Shown one piece after another: positions 9,803 through 22,441 of a stretch of DNA of 64,000 nt. The translations under genes and the position numbers were made by a program. This stretch comes from Delphinus delphis. Lineage: Eukaryota > Chordata > Mammalia > Artiodactyla > Delphinidae. Each line of letters begins with the position of its first letter. The stretch's first letter is position 1. Location of the stretch: positions 4,216,001 through 4,280,000 of the forward strand of contig NW_027192650.1 in assembly GCF_949987515.2 (NCBI RefSeq), written 5' to 3'. The notes under the pieces are model-generated. The model saw only the letters and a program-made list of their open reading frames with translations. It was not told where the DNA came from and did not search any database.

Positions 9803-11381
9803 TCACAAACCTGCAGAGTTATAAATGACAGCTATCGTCCAAAAATACACTGAAGTAAGGCTGCCAAGCGGACTTGAAAGTGGGGCAGAATTGTAGGAAA
9901 CCGATTTCAGGAGGTAGACTGGAATTGCATTGAAAGCATAGGAAAAGAGGCAGAACGTCCACAATGATGCACTTGGCCAAAAAGGGCGTATGCGTTTTTT
10001 CCTGAATATATTCAGGAAAAAACGCATACGCCCTTTTTGGCCAACCAAGCAAGCTTGCAAAGGAAATCTGCACTACAGTGAAGTCTCACTTCCCCCCGGT
10101 CAAAAGGGCCATCTGAAAAAAGTGTAAAATCCAGAAAGGCAGGACAGGCCATGGAGAACTGGGAGCCTTGTTATGCTGATGGGCGGGATGTAAATTGCCA
10201 ACAGACACTCGGGAGAAGTGTATGGTGTTTCCTGAAACATCTAAAAAACAAAGCAACAGAACCTAGGGCACTTCCACTTATGGTCCTATAGCTTAGGGAA
10301 ATTAAAATCAAAAAGACACAGCCACCCCAAAGTTTGGAACGGCTCTGTTTACAAGAACCTCGTTTACAGTACAAGTTCAACATCGCAGAAAGTGAAAAAT
10401 GGATAAAGAAGTTGTGGTATTTACTTACAAAGCAATATCACTCAGCAATGAAATCTATGTCATCAGGCCCTTAGCATCACAATGAGTGGATTCAGGTATG
10501 ATGATTCTAACTGAAATAAGTCACACAGAAAAAGAAACATCATAAGATATCAGTAATACACGGAATGTAAACTTGGCTACACAGGAACTGAATTACAGAA
10601 CAGAACAGGGTCTCAAATTTAGAAAACCAACTTATGCTTGCTTAAGGGGAAAGGTGAGTTGGGGTGCTGCATAAAACTAGAGATTGAAATGAGCACAGAT
10701 AAAGTTCCTTAAGTCAAATATGGAATAGACAAGAGCTACTCCTTGCTCAACGAAATGGACTCAACACCGCATATTAAACGCCTAAGAATGTACCTGACTA
10801 GTAAGTATCGTAAAACCTATGGATTGCTATGTCTCCAAAAGAGAATCAAGCATGTGTACAGGGGCATAAACGCAGCAGTGATAGGATTGGACAGGTTCGG
10901 TGAGCAAATGAAGACCCTTTGAAGTCATATTGCATGGTACCCATTACACGGGTCTCAACTCTCCAGGTTTAAGGTATTCTTCCTTCAGCTAAAACATGCA
11001 TGTGGAACCCAAGTATGATCAACCATGTGAACGGGAGACGTGTTCAAATATGTCTCAGTTTTCCTCCCCTGGTACTCGGGTGCAACATTCCAGACGCTTT
11101 ACTAACACTCTCCCCACTTGGAGAGTCAGCGCCTTTAACCTCCTGTTTGGCCCAGTTTGCAATTTCTGCGGAAGATGAACAGGAATAGCGAGAACCAATG
11201 AGAGACTAGCTGGAGGTGTCTGGACGGGCAAATTTAACTCTCATTTCCCACCAGGAAGAGGAAATAACCAAAGGCTCAGCGTGCCGTACCGGAACCAGAT
11301 TAGGGCCTGGAGCCATCCTGCGGTGTTGCGGCCAGCTCACAAGAAAGCGAGTTGAAGAAAGGAGCTCAGGGGCACTGTAAT
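9803..11381. repeat. Satellite monomer m7
   Basis: 1,579 bp: one G is missing in CCCAAGTATG (usual CCCAGAGTATG). Form A but ACTCTCC. Shares GCATCACAATG, TATCGTAAAACC and GACAGGTTCGG with m8, its close sister. Confidence 0.97.
9973..10044. repeat. 72-bp palindrome, m7
   Basis: Perfect arms. Confidence 0.95.
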
Positions 11382-12961
11382 TCACAAACCTGCAGAGTTA
11401 TAAATGACAGCTATCGTCCAAAAATAGACTGAAGTAAGGCTGCCAAGCGGACTTGAAAGTGGGGCAGAATTGTAGGAAACCGATTTCAGGAGGTAGACTG
11501 GAATTGCATTGAAAGCATAGGAAAAGAGGCAGAACGTCCACAATGATGCACTTGGCCAAAAAGGGCGTATGCGTTTTTTCCTGAATATATTCAGGAAAAA
11601 ACGCATACGCCCTTTTTGGCCAACCAAGCAAGCTTGCAAAGGAAATCTGCACTACAGTGAAGTCTCACTTCCCCCCGGTCAAAAGGGCCATCTGAAAAAA
11701 GTGTAAAATCCAGAAAGGCAGGACAGGCCATGGAGAACTGGGAGCCTTGTTATGCTGATGGGCGGGATGTAAATTGCCAACAGACACTCGGGAGAAGTGT
11801 ATGGTGTTTCCTGAAACATCTAAAAAACAAAGCAACAGAACCTAGGGCACTTCCACTTATGGTCCTATAGCTTAGGGAAATTAAAATCAAAAAGACACAG
11901 CCACCCCAAAGTTTGGAACGGCTCTGTTTACAAGAACCTCGTTTACAGTACAAGTTCAACATCGCAGAAAGTGAAAAATGGATAAAGAAGTTGTGGTATT
12001 TACTTACAAAGCAATATCACTCAGCAATGAAATCTATGTCATCAGGCCCTTAGCATCACAATGAGTGGATTCAGGTATGATGATTCTAACTGAAATAAGT
12101 CACACAGAAAAAGAAACATCATAAGATATCAGTAATACACGGAATGTAAACTTGGCTACACAGGAACTGAATTACAGAACAGAACAGGGTCTCAAATTTA
12201 GAAAACCAACTTATGCTTGCTTAAGGGGAAAGGTGAGTTGGGGTGCTGCATAAAACCAGAGATTGAAATGAGCACAGATAAAGTTCCTTAAGTCAAATAT
12301 GGAATACACAAGAGCTACTCCTTGCTCAACGAAATGGACTCAACACCGCATATTAAACGCCTAAGAATGTACCTGACTAGTAAGTATCGTAAAACCTATG
12401 GATTGCTATGTCTCCAAAAGAGAATCAAGCATGTGTACAGGGGCATAAACGCAGCAGTGATAGGATTGGACAGGTTCGGTGAGCAAATGAAGACCCTTTG
12501 AAGTCATATTGCATGGTACCCATTACACGGGTCTCAACTCTCCAGGTTTAAGGTATTCTTCCTTCAGCTAAAACATGCATGTGGAACCCAGAGTATGATC
12601 AACCATGTGAACGGGAGACGTGTTCAAATATGTCTCAGTTTTCCTCCCCTGGTACTCGGGTGCAACATTCCAGACGCTTTACTAACACTCTCCCCACTTG
12701 GAGAGTCAGCGCCTTTAACCTCCTGTTTGGCCCAGTTTGCAATTTCTGCGGAAGATGAACAGGAATAGCGAGAACCAATGAGAGACTAGCTGGAGGTGTC
12801 TGGACGGGCAAATTTAACTCTCATTTCCCACCAGGAAGAGGAATTAACCAAAGGCTCAGCGTGCCTTGCCAGAACCAGATTAGGGCCTGAAGCCATCCTG
12901 CGGTGTTGCGGCCAGGTCACAAGAAAGCGAGTTGAAGAAAGGAGCTCAGGGGCACTGTAAT
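11382..12961. repeat. Satellite monomer m8
   Basis: 1,580 bp. Close copy of m7 with a handful of differences, including no G deletion and a different tail (GAATTAACC, GCCTTGCCAG). Form A, ACTCTCC. Confidence 0.97.
11552..11623. repeat. 72-bp palindrome, m8
   Basis: Perfect arms. Confidence 0.95.
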
Positions 12962-14540
12962 TCACAAACCTGCAGAGTTATAAATGACAGCTATCGTCCA
13001 AAAATAGACTGAAGTAAGGCTGCCAAGAGGACTTGAAAGCCGGGCAGAATTGCAGGAAACCGATTTCAGGAGGTAGACTGGAATTGCATTGAAAGCATAG
13101 GAAAAGAGGCAGAACGTCCACAATGATGCACTTGGCCAAAAAGGGCATATGCGTTTTTTCCTGAATATATTCAGGAAAAAACGCATACGCCCTTTTTGGC
13201 CAACCAAGCAAGCTTGCAAAGGAAATCTGCACTACAATGAAGTCTCACTTCCCCCCGGTCAAAAGGGCCGTCTGAAAAAAGTGTAAAATCCAGAAAGGCA
13301 GGACAGGCCATGGAGAACTGGGAGCCTTGTTATGCTGATGGGCGGAATGTAAATTGCCAACAGACACTCGGGAGAAGTGTATGGTGTTTCCTGAAACATC
13401 TAAAAAACAAAGCAACAGAGCCTAGGGCACTTCCACTTATGGTCCTATAGCTTAGGGAAATTAAAATCAAAAAGACACAGCCACCCCAAAATTTGGGACG
13501 GCTCTGTTTACAAGAACCTCGTTTACAGTACAAGTTCAACATCGCAGAAAGTGAAAAATGGATAAAGAAGTTGTGGTATTTACTTACAATGCAGTATCAC
13601 TCAGCAATGAAATCTGTGTCATCAGGCCCGTAGCAGCACAATGAGTGGATTCAGGTAAGATGATTCTAACTGAAATAAGTCACACAGAAAAAGAAACATC
13701 ATAAGATATCACTAATACACGGAATGTAAACTTGGCTACACAGGAACTGAATTACAGAACAGAACAGGGTCTCAAATTTAGAAAACCAACTTATACTTGC
13801 TTAAGGGGAAAGGTGAGTTGGGGTGCTGCATAAAACCAGAGATTGAAATGAGCACAGATAAAGTTCCTTAAGCCAAATATGGAATAGACAAGAGCTACTC
13901 CTTGCTCAACGAAATGGACTCAACACCGCATATTAAACGCCTAAGAATGTACCTGACTAGTAAGTATCTTAAAACCTATGGATTGCTGTGTCTCCAAAAG
14001 AGAATCAAGCGTGTGTACAGGGGCATAAATGCAGCAGTGATAGGATTGGAGATTTCGGTGAGCAAATGAAGACCCTTTGAAGTCATATTGCATGGTACCC
14101 ATTACACGGGTCTCAACTCTCCAGGTTTAAGGTATTCTTCCTTCAGCTAAAACATGCATGTGGAACCCAGAGTATGATCAACCGTGTGAACGGGAGACGT
14201 GTTCAAATATGTCTCAGTTTTCCTCCCCTGGTACTCGGGTGCAACATTCCAGATGCTTTACTAACACTCTCCCTACTTGGAGAGTCAGTGCCTTTAACCT
14301 CCTGTTCGCCCCAGTTTGCAATTTCTGCGGAAGATGAACAGGAATAGCGAGAACCAATGAGAGACTACCTGGAGGTGTCTGAATGGGCAAATTTAACTCT
14401 CATTTCCCACCAGGAAGAGGAATTAACCAAAGGCTCAGCGTGCCATACCAGAACCACATTAGGGCCTGAAGACATCCTTCGGTGTTGCGGCCACCTCACA
14501 AGAAAGCGAGTTGAAGAAAGGAGCTCAGGGGCACTGTAAT
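12962..14540. repeat. Satellite monomer m9
   Basis: 1,579 bp: GAGATTTCGG replaces GAGAGGTTCGG. Block 1 is an A/B hybrid (TATTTACTTACAATGCAGT). Tail with GTTCGCCCC, GCCATACCAG and CATCCTTCGG is shared with m11 and m12. Confidence 0.97.
13132..13203. repeat. 72-bp palindrome, m9
   Basis: One change, GGGCGT to GGGCAT, as in m3. Confidence 0.95.
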
Positions 14541-16121
14541 TCACAAACCTGCAGAGTTATAAATGACAGCTATCGTCCAAAAATAGACTGAAGTAAGGCT
14601 GCCAAGAGGACTTGAAAGCGGGGCAGAATTGCAGGAAACCGATTTCAGGAGGTAGACAGGAATTGCATTGAAAGCATAGGAAAAGAGGCAGAACGTCCAC
14701 AGTGATGCACTTGGCCAAAAAGGGCGTATGCGTTTTTTCCTGAATATATTCAGGAAAAAACGCATACGCCCTTTTTGGCCAACCAAGCAAGCTTGCAAAG
14801 GAAATCTGCACTACAATGAAGTCTCGCTTCCCCCCGGTCAAAAGGGCCATCTGAAAAAAGTGTAAAATCCAGAAAGGCAGGACAGGCCATGGAGAACTGG
14901 GAGCCTTGTTATGCTGATGGGCGGGATGTAAATTGCCAACAGCCACTCCGGAGAAGTGTATGGTGTTTTCTGAAACATCTAAAAAACAAATCAACAGAGC
15001 CTAGTGCACTTCCACTTATGGTCCTATAGCTTAAGGAAATTAAAATCAAAAAGACACAGCCACCACAAAGTTTGGGACGCCTCTGTTTACAAGAACCTCG
15101 TTTACCTTACAAGTTCAATATCACAGAAAGTGAAAAATGGATAAAGAAGTTGTGGTACTCATGTACAATGCAATATCACTCAGCAATGAAATCTATGTCA
15201 CCAGGCCCGTAGCAGCATAATGAGTGGATTCGGGTATGGTGATTCTAACTGAAATAAGTCACACAGAAAAAGAAACATCAAAAAATATCACTAATACACG
15301 TAATGTAAACTTGGCTACAGAGGTACTGAATTACAGAACAGAACAGGGTCTCAAATTTAGAAAACCAACTTATGCTTGCTTAAGGGGAAAGGTGAGTTGG
15401 GGTGCTGCATAAAACCAGAGATTGAAATGAGCACAGATAAAGTTCCTTAAGCCAAATATGGAATAGACAAGAGCTACTCCTTGCTCAACGAAATGGACTC
15501 CACACCCCATATTAAACGCCTAAGTATATACCTGACTAGTAAGTATCTTAAAACCTAGGGATTGCTATGTCTCCAAAAGAGAATGAAGCGTGTGTACAAG
15601 GGTCATAAACGCAGCAGTGATAGGATTGGAGAGATTCGGTGAGCAAATGAAGACCCTTTGAAGTCATACTGCATGGTACCCATTACACACGTCTCAACTC
15701 TGCAGGTTTAAGGTATTCTTCCTTCAGCTAAAACATGCATGTGGAACCCAGAGTATGATCAACCGTGTGATCGGGAGACGTGTTCAAATATGTCTCAGTT
15801 TTCGTCCCCTGGTACTCGGGTGCAACATTCCAGACGCTTTACTAACACTCTCCCGACTTGGAGAGTCAGTCCCTTTAACATCCTGTTTGGCCCAGTTTGC
15901 AATTTCTGCGGAAGATGAACAGGAATAACGAGAACCAATGAGAGGCTAGCTGGAGGTGTCTGGACGGGCAAATTTAACTCTCATTTCCCACCAGGAAGAG
16001 GAATTAACCAAAGGCTCAACGTGCCGTGCCGGATCCAGATTAGGGCCTGAAGCCATCCTGCAGTGTTGCGGCCAGGTCACAAGAAAGCGAGTTGAAGAAA
16101 GGAGCTCAGGGGCACTGTAAT
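14541..16121. repeat. Satellite monomer m10 (form C)
   Basis: 1,581 bp: insertion in GGGTCATAAA (usual GGGGCATAAA). Form C, ACACACGTCTC before block 2, a second PstI site (ACTCTGCAGG) and a BamHI site (CCGGATCCAG). Nearly identical to m13. Confidence 0.97.
14711..14782. repeat. 72-bp palindrome, m10
   Basis: Perfect arms. Confidence 0.95.
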
Positions 16122-17701
16122 TCACAAACCTGCAGAGTTATAAATGACAGCTATCGTCCAAAAATATACTGAAGTAAGGCTGCCAAGAGGACTTGAAAGC
16201 GGGGCAGAATTGCAGGAAACCGATTTCAGGAGGTAGACTGGAATTGCATTGAAAGCATAGGAAAAGAGGCAGAACGTCCACAATGATGCACTTGGCCAAA
16301 AAGGGCGTATGCGTTTTTTCCTGAATATATTCAGGAAAAAACGCATACGCCCTTTTTGGCCAACCAAGCAAGCTTGCAAAGGAAATCTGCACTACAATGA
16401 AGTCTCACTTCCCCCCGGTCAAAAGGGCCATCTGAAAAAAGTGTAAAATCCAGAAAGGCAGGACAGGCCATGGAGAACTGGGAGCCTTGTTATGCTGATG
16501 GGCGGGATGTAAATTGCCAACAGACACTCGGGAGAAGTGTATGGTGTTTCCTGAAACATCTAAAAAACAAAGCAACAGAACCTAGGGCACTTCCACTTAT
16601 GGTCCTATAGCTTAGGGAAATTAAAATCAAAAAGACACAGCCACCCCAAAGTTTGGAACGGCTCTGTTTACAAGAACCTCGTTCACAGTACAAGTTCAAC
16701 ATCGCAGAAAGTGAAAAATGGATATCGAAGTTGTGGTACTTACGTACAATGCAGTATCACTCAGCAATGAAATCTGTGTCATCAGGCCCGTAGCAGCACA
16801 ATGAGTGGATTCAGGTAAGATGATTCTAACTGAAATAAGTCAAACAGAAAAAGAAACATCATAAGATATCACTAATACACGGAATGTAAACTTGGCTACA
16901 CAGGAACTGCATTCCAAAACTGAACAGGGTCTCAAATTTAGAAAACCAACTTATGCTTGCTTAAGGGGAAAGGTGAGTTGGGGTGCTGCATAAAACCAGA
17001 GATTGAAATGAGCACAGATAAAGTTCCTTAAGTCAAATATGGAATAGACAAGAGCTACTCCTTGCTCAATGAAATGGACTCAACACCGCATATTAAACGC
17101 CTAAGAATGTACCTGACTAGTAAGTATCTTAAAACCTATGGATTGCTGTGTCTCCGAAAGAGAATCAAGCGTGTGTACAGGGGCATAAATGCAGCAGTGA
17201 TAGGATTGGAGAGGTTCGGTGAGCAAATGAAGACCCTTTGAAGTCATATTGCATGGTACCCATTACACGGGTCTCAACTCTCCAGGTTTAAGGTATTCTT
17301 CCTTCAGCTAAAACATGCATGTGGAACCCAGAGTATGATCAACCGTGTGAACGGGAGACGTGTTCAAATATGTCTCAGTTTTCCTCCCCTGGTACTCGGG
17401 TGCAACATTCCAGATGCTTTACTAACACTCTCCCTACTTGGAGAGTCAGTGCCTTTAACCTCCTGTTCGCCCCAGTTTGCAATTTCTGCGGAAGATGAAC
17501 AGGAATAGCGAGAACCAATGAGAGACTACCTGGAGGTGTCTGAACGGGCAAATTTAACTCTCATTTCCCACCAGGAAGAGGAATTAACCAAAGGCTCAGC
17601 GTGCCATACCAGAACCACATTAGGGCCTGAAGACATCCTTCGGTGTTGCGGCCACCTCACAAGAAAGCGAGTTGAAGAAAGGAGCTCAGGGGCACTGTAA
17701 T
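16122..17701. repeat. Satellite monomer m11
   Basis: 1,580 bp. Form B with GGATATCGAAG before it, ACTCTCC; tail as in m9 and m12. Confidence 0.97.
16292..16363. repeat. 72-bp palindrome, m11
   Basis: Perfect arms. Confidence 0.95.
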
Positions 17702-19281
17702 TCACAAACCTGCAGAGTTATAAATGACAGCTATCGTCCAAAAATAGACTGAAGTAAGGCTGCCAAGAGGACTTGAAAGCGGGGCAGAATTGCAGGAAAC
17801 CGATTTCAGGAGGTAGACTGGAATTGCATTGAAAGCATAGGAAAAGAGGCAGAACGTCCACAATGATGCACTTGGCCAAAAAGGGCGTATGCGTTTTTTC
17901 CTGAATATATTCAGGAAAAAACGCATACGCCCTTTTTGGCCAACCAAGCAAGCTTGCAAAGGAAATCTGCACTACAATGAAGTCTCACTTCCCCCCGGTC
18001 AAAAGGGCCATCGGAAAAAAGTGTAAAATCCAGAAAGGCAGGACAGGCCATGGAGAACTGGGAGCCTTGTTATGCTGATGGGCGGGATGTAAATTGCCAA
18101 CAACCACTCGGGAGAAGTGTATGGTGTTTCCTGAAACATCTAAAAAACAAAGCAACAGAACCTAGGGCACTTCCACTTATGGTCCTATAGCTTAGGGAAA
18201 TTAAAATCAAAAAGACACAGCCACCCCAAAGTTTGGAACGGCTCTGTTTACAAGAACCTCGTTCACAGTACAAGTTCAACATTGCAGAAAGTGAAAAATG
18301 GATAAAGAAGTTGTGCTACTTACGTACAATGCAGTATCACTCAGCAATGAAATCTGTGTCATCAGGCCCGTAGCAGCACAATGAGTGGATTCAGGTAAGA
18401 TGATTCTAACTGAAATAAGTCACACAGAAAAAGAAACATCATAAGATATCACTAATACACGGAATGTAAACTTGGCTACACAGGAACTGAATTACAGAAC
18501 AGAACAGGGTCTCAAATTTAGAAAACCAACTTATGCTTGCTTAAGGGGAAAGGTGAGTTGGGGTGCTGCATAAAACCAGAGATTGAAATGAGCACAGATA
18601 AAGTTCCTTAAGCCAAATATGGAATAGACAAGAGCTACTCCTTGCTCAACGAAATGGACTCAACACCGCATATTAAACGCCTAAGAATGTACCTGACTAG
18701 TAAGTATCTTAAAACCTATGGATTGCTGTGTCTCCAAAAGAGAATCAAGCGTGTGTACAGGGGCATAAATGCAGCAGTGATAGGATTGGAGAGGTTCGGT
18801 GAGCAAATGAAGACCCTTTGAAGTCATATTGCATGGTACCCATTACACGGGTCTCAACTCTCCAGGTTTAAGGTATTCTTCCTTCAGCTAAAACATGCAT
18901 GTGGAACCCAGAGTATGATCAACCGTGTGAACAGGAGACGTGTTCAAATATGTCTCAGTTTTCCTCCCCTGGTACTCGGGTGCAACATTCCAGATGCTTT
19001 ACTAACACTCTCCCTACTTGGAGAGTCAGTGCCTTTAACCTCCTGTTCGCCCCAGTTTGCAATTTCTGCGGAAGATGAACAGGAATAGCGAGAACCAATG
19101 AGAGACTACCTGGAGGTGTCTGAACGGGCAAATTTAACTCTCATTTCCCACCAGGAAGAGGAATTAACCAAAGGCTCAGCGTGCCATACCAGAACCACAT
19201 TAGGGCCTGAAGACATCCTTCGGCGTTGCGGCCACCTCACAAGAAAGCGAGTTGAAGAAAGGAGCTCAGGGGCACTGTAAT
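17702..19281. repeat. Satellite monomer m12
   Basis: 1,580 bp. Form B with GTGCTACTTACG, ACTCTCC; tail as in m9 and m11 but CGGCGTTGCGG. It precedes m13 as m9 precedes m10. Confidence 0.97.
17872..17943. repeat. 72-bp palindrome, m12
   Basis: Perfect arms. Confidence 0.95.
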
Positions 19282-20862
19282 TCACAAACCTGCAGAGTTA
19301 TAAATGACAGCTATCGTCCAAAAATAGACTGAAGTAAGGCTGCCAAGAGGACTTGAAAGCGGGGCAGAATTGCAGGAAACCGATTTCAGGAGGTAGACAG
19401 GAATTGCATTGAAAGCATAGGAAAAGAGGCAGAACGTCCACAGTGATGCACTTGGCCAAAAAGGGCGTATGCGTTTTTTCCTGAATATATTCAGGAAAAA
19501 ACGCATACGCACTTTTTGGCCAACCAAGCAAGCTTGCAAAGGAAATCTGCACTACAATGAAGTCTCGCTTCCCCCCGGTCAAAAGGGCCATCTGAAAAAA
19601 GTGTAAAATACAGAAAGGCAGGACAGGCCATGGAGAACTGGGAGCCTTGTTATGCTGATGGGCGGGATGTAAATTGCCAACAGCCACTCCGGAGAAGTGT
19701 ATGGTGTTTTCTGAAACATCTAAAAAACAAATCAACAGAGCCTAGTGCACTTCCACTTATGGTCCTATAGCTTAAGGAAATTAAAATCAAAAAGACACAG
19801 CCACCCCAAAGTTTGGGACGCCTCTGTTTACAAGAACCTCGTTTACCTTACAAGTTCAACATCGCAGAAAGTGAAAAATGGATAAAGAAGTTGTGGTACT
19901 CATGTACAATGCAATATCACTCAGCAATGAAATCTATGTCACCAGGCCCGTAGCAGCATAATGAGTGGATTCGGGTATGGTGATTCTAACTGAAATAAGT
20001 CACACAGAAAAAGAAACATCAAAAAATATCACTAATACACGTAATGTAAACTTGGCTACAGAGGTACTGAATTACAGAACAGAACAGGGTCTCAAATTTA
20101 GAAAACCAACTTATGCTTGCTTAAGGGGAAAGGTGAGTTGGGGTGCTGCATAAAACCAGAGATTGAAATGAGCACAGATAAAGTTCCTTAAGCCAAATAT
20201 GGAATAGACAAGAGCTACTCCTTGCTCAACGAAATGGACTCCACACCCCATATTAAACGCCTAAGTATATACCTGACTAGTAAGTATCTTAAAACCTAGG
20301 GATTGCTATGTCTCCAAAAGAGAATGAAGCGTGTGTACAAGGGTCATAAACGCAGCAGTGATAGGATTGGAGAGATTCGGTGAGCAAATGAAGACCCTTT
20401 GAAGTCATACTGCATGGTACCCATTACACACGTCTCAACTCTGCAGGTTTAAGGTATTCTTCCTTCAGCTAAAACATGCATGTGGAACCCAGAGTATGAT
20501 CAACCGTGTGATCGGGAGACGTGTTCAAATATGTCTCAGTTTTCGTCCCCTGGTACTCGGGTGCAACATTCCAGACGCTTTACTAACACTCTCCCGACTT
20601 GGAGAGTCAGTCCCTTTAACATCCTGTTTGGCCCAGTTTGCAATTTCTGCGGAAGATGAACAGGAATAACGAGAACCAATGAGAGGCTAGCTGGAGGTGT
20701 CTGGACGGGCAAATTTAACTCTCATTTCCCACCAGGAAGAGGAATTAACCAAAGGCTCAACGTGCCGTGCCGGATCCAGATTAGGGCCTGAAGCCATCCT
20801 GCGGTGTTGCGGCCAGGTCACAAGAAAGCGAGTTGAAGAAAGGAGCTCAGGGGCACTGTAAT
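19282..20862. repeat. Satellite monomer m13 (form C, copy of m10)
   Basis: 1,581 bp with the same insertion as m10. I count about six differences from m10 over the full length. Three monomers separate the two copies. Confidence 0.97.
19452..19523. repeat. 72-bp palindrome, m13
   Basis: One right-arm change, CGCCCTTT to CGCACTTT, also present in m17 and m24. Confidence 0.95.
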
Positions 20863-22441
20863 TCACAAACCTGCAGAGTTATAAATGACAGCTATCGTCC
20901 AAAAATAGACTGAAGTAAGGCTGCCAAGAGGACTTGAAAGCGGGGCAGAATTGCAGGAAACCGTTTTCAGGAGGTAGACAGGAATTGCATTGAAAGCATA
21001 GGAAAAGAGACAGAACGTCCACAGTGATGCACTTGGCCAAAAAGGGCGTATGCGTTTTTTCCTGAATATATTCAGGAAAAAATGCATACGCCCTTTTTGG
21101 CCAACCAAGCAAGCTTGCAAAGGAAATCTGCACTACAATGAAGTCTCAGTTCCCCCCGGTCAAAAGGGCCATCTGAAAAAAGTGTAAAATACAGAAAGGC
21201 AGGACAGGCCATGGAGAACTGGGAGCCTTGTTATGCTGATGGGCGGGATGTAAATTGCCAATAGCCACTCCGGAGAAGTGTATGGTGTTTTCTGAAACAT
21301 CTAAAAAACAAAGCAACAGAGCCTAGTGCACTTCCACTTATGGTCCTATAGCTTAAGGAAATTAAAATCAAAAAGACACAGCCACCCCAAAGTTTGGGAC
21401 GCCTCTGTTTACAAGAACCTCGTTTACCTTACAAGTTCAATATCACAGAAAGTGAAAAATGGATAAAGAAGTTGTGGTATTTACTTACAATGCAGTATCA
21501 CTCAGCAATGAAATCTATGTCATCAGGCCCGTAGCAGCATAATGAGTGGATTCAGGTAAGATGATTCTAACTGAAATAGGTCACACAGAAAAAGAAATAT
21601 CATAAGATATCACTAATACACGGAATGTAAACTTGGCTACACAGGAACTGAATTACAGAACAGAACAGGGTCTCAAATTTAGAAAACCAACTTATGCTTG
21701 CTTAAGGCTAAAGGTGAGTTGGGGTGCTGCATAAAACCAGAGATTGAAATGAGCACAGATAAAGTTCCTTAAGTCAAATATGGAATAGAAAAGAGCTACT
21801 CCTTGCTCAACGAAATGGACTCAACACCGCATATTAAACGCCTAAGAATGTACCTGACTAGTAAGTATCTTAAAACCTATGGATTGCTACGTCTCCAAAA
21901 GAGAATCAAGCATGTGTACAGGGGCGTAAACACAGCAGTGATAGGATTGGAGAGGTTCGGTGAGCAAATGAAGACCCTTTGAAGTCATATTGCATGGTAC
22001 CCATTACACGGGTCTTAACTCTCCAGGTTTAAGGTATTCTTCCTTCAGCTAAAACATGCATGTGGTTCCCAAGTATGATCAACCATGTGAACGGGAGACG
22101 TGTTCAAATATGTCTCAGTTTTCGTATCCTGGTACTCGGGTGCAACATTCCAGACGCTTTACTAACACTCTCCCGACTTGGAGAGTCAGTCCCTTTAAAC
22201 TCCTGTTTGGCCCAGTTTGCAATTTCTGCGGAAGATGAACAGGAATAGCGAGAACCAATGAGAGACTAGCTGGAGGTGTGTGGACGGGCAAATTTAACTC
22301 TCATTTCCCACCAGGAAGAGGAATTAACCAAAGGCTCAGCGTGCCGTGCTGGAACCAGATTAGGGCCTGAAGCCATCCTGCGGTGTTGCGGCCAGGTCAC
22401 AAGAAAGCGAGTTGAAGAAAGGAGCTCAGGGGCACTGTAAT
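20863..22441. repeat. Satellite monomer m14 (chimeric)
   Basis: 1,579 bp (G deletion, here in GTTCCCAAGTATG). The first part resembles m10 and m13 (GTAGACAGG, CACAGTGATG, CACTCCGGAG), the middle resembles m9 (hybrid block 1, GGTAAGATG), and block 2 is CTTAACTCTCC. Confidence 0.97.
21033..21104. repeat. 72-bp palindrome, m14
   Basis: One right-arm change, AAACGCAT to AAATGCAT. Confidence 0.95.

Larger units (their letters stand above)
14541..22441. repeat. Three-monomer offset duplication, m10 like m13
   Basis: m10 and m13 differ at about six of 1,581 positions and both follow monomers with the same unusual tail (m9 and m12). The offset is 4,741 bp. m11 and m14 are not equivalent, so the duplicated tract ends around the start of m11 and m14. 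Confidence 0.85.

Noticed and set aside
14557..14994. Longest open frame, 145 codons (also in m13) and a 121-codon frame in m24
   Set aside because: Created by single substitutions that remove stops in otherwise non-coding repeat copies; m10 and m13 share it because one is a copy of the other.
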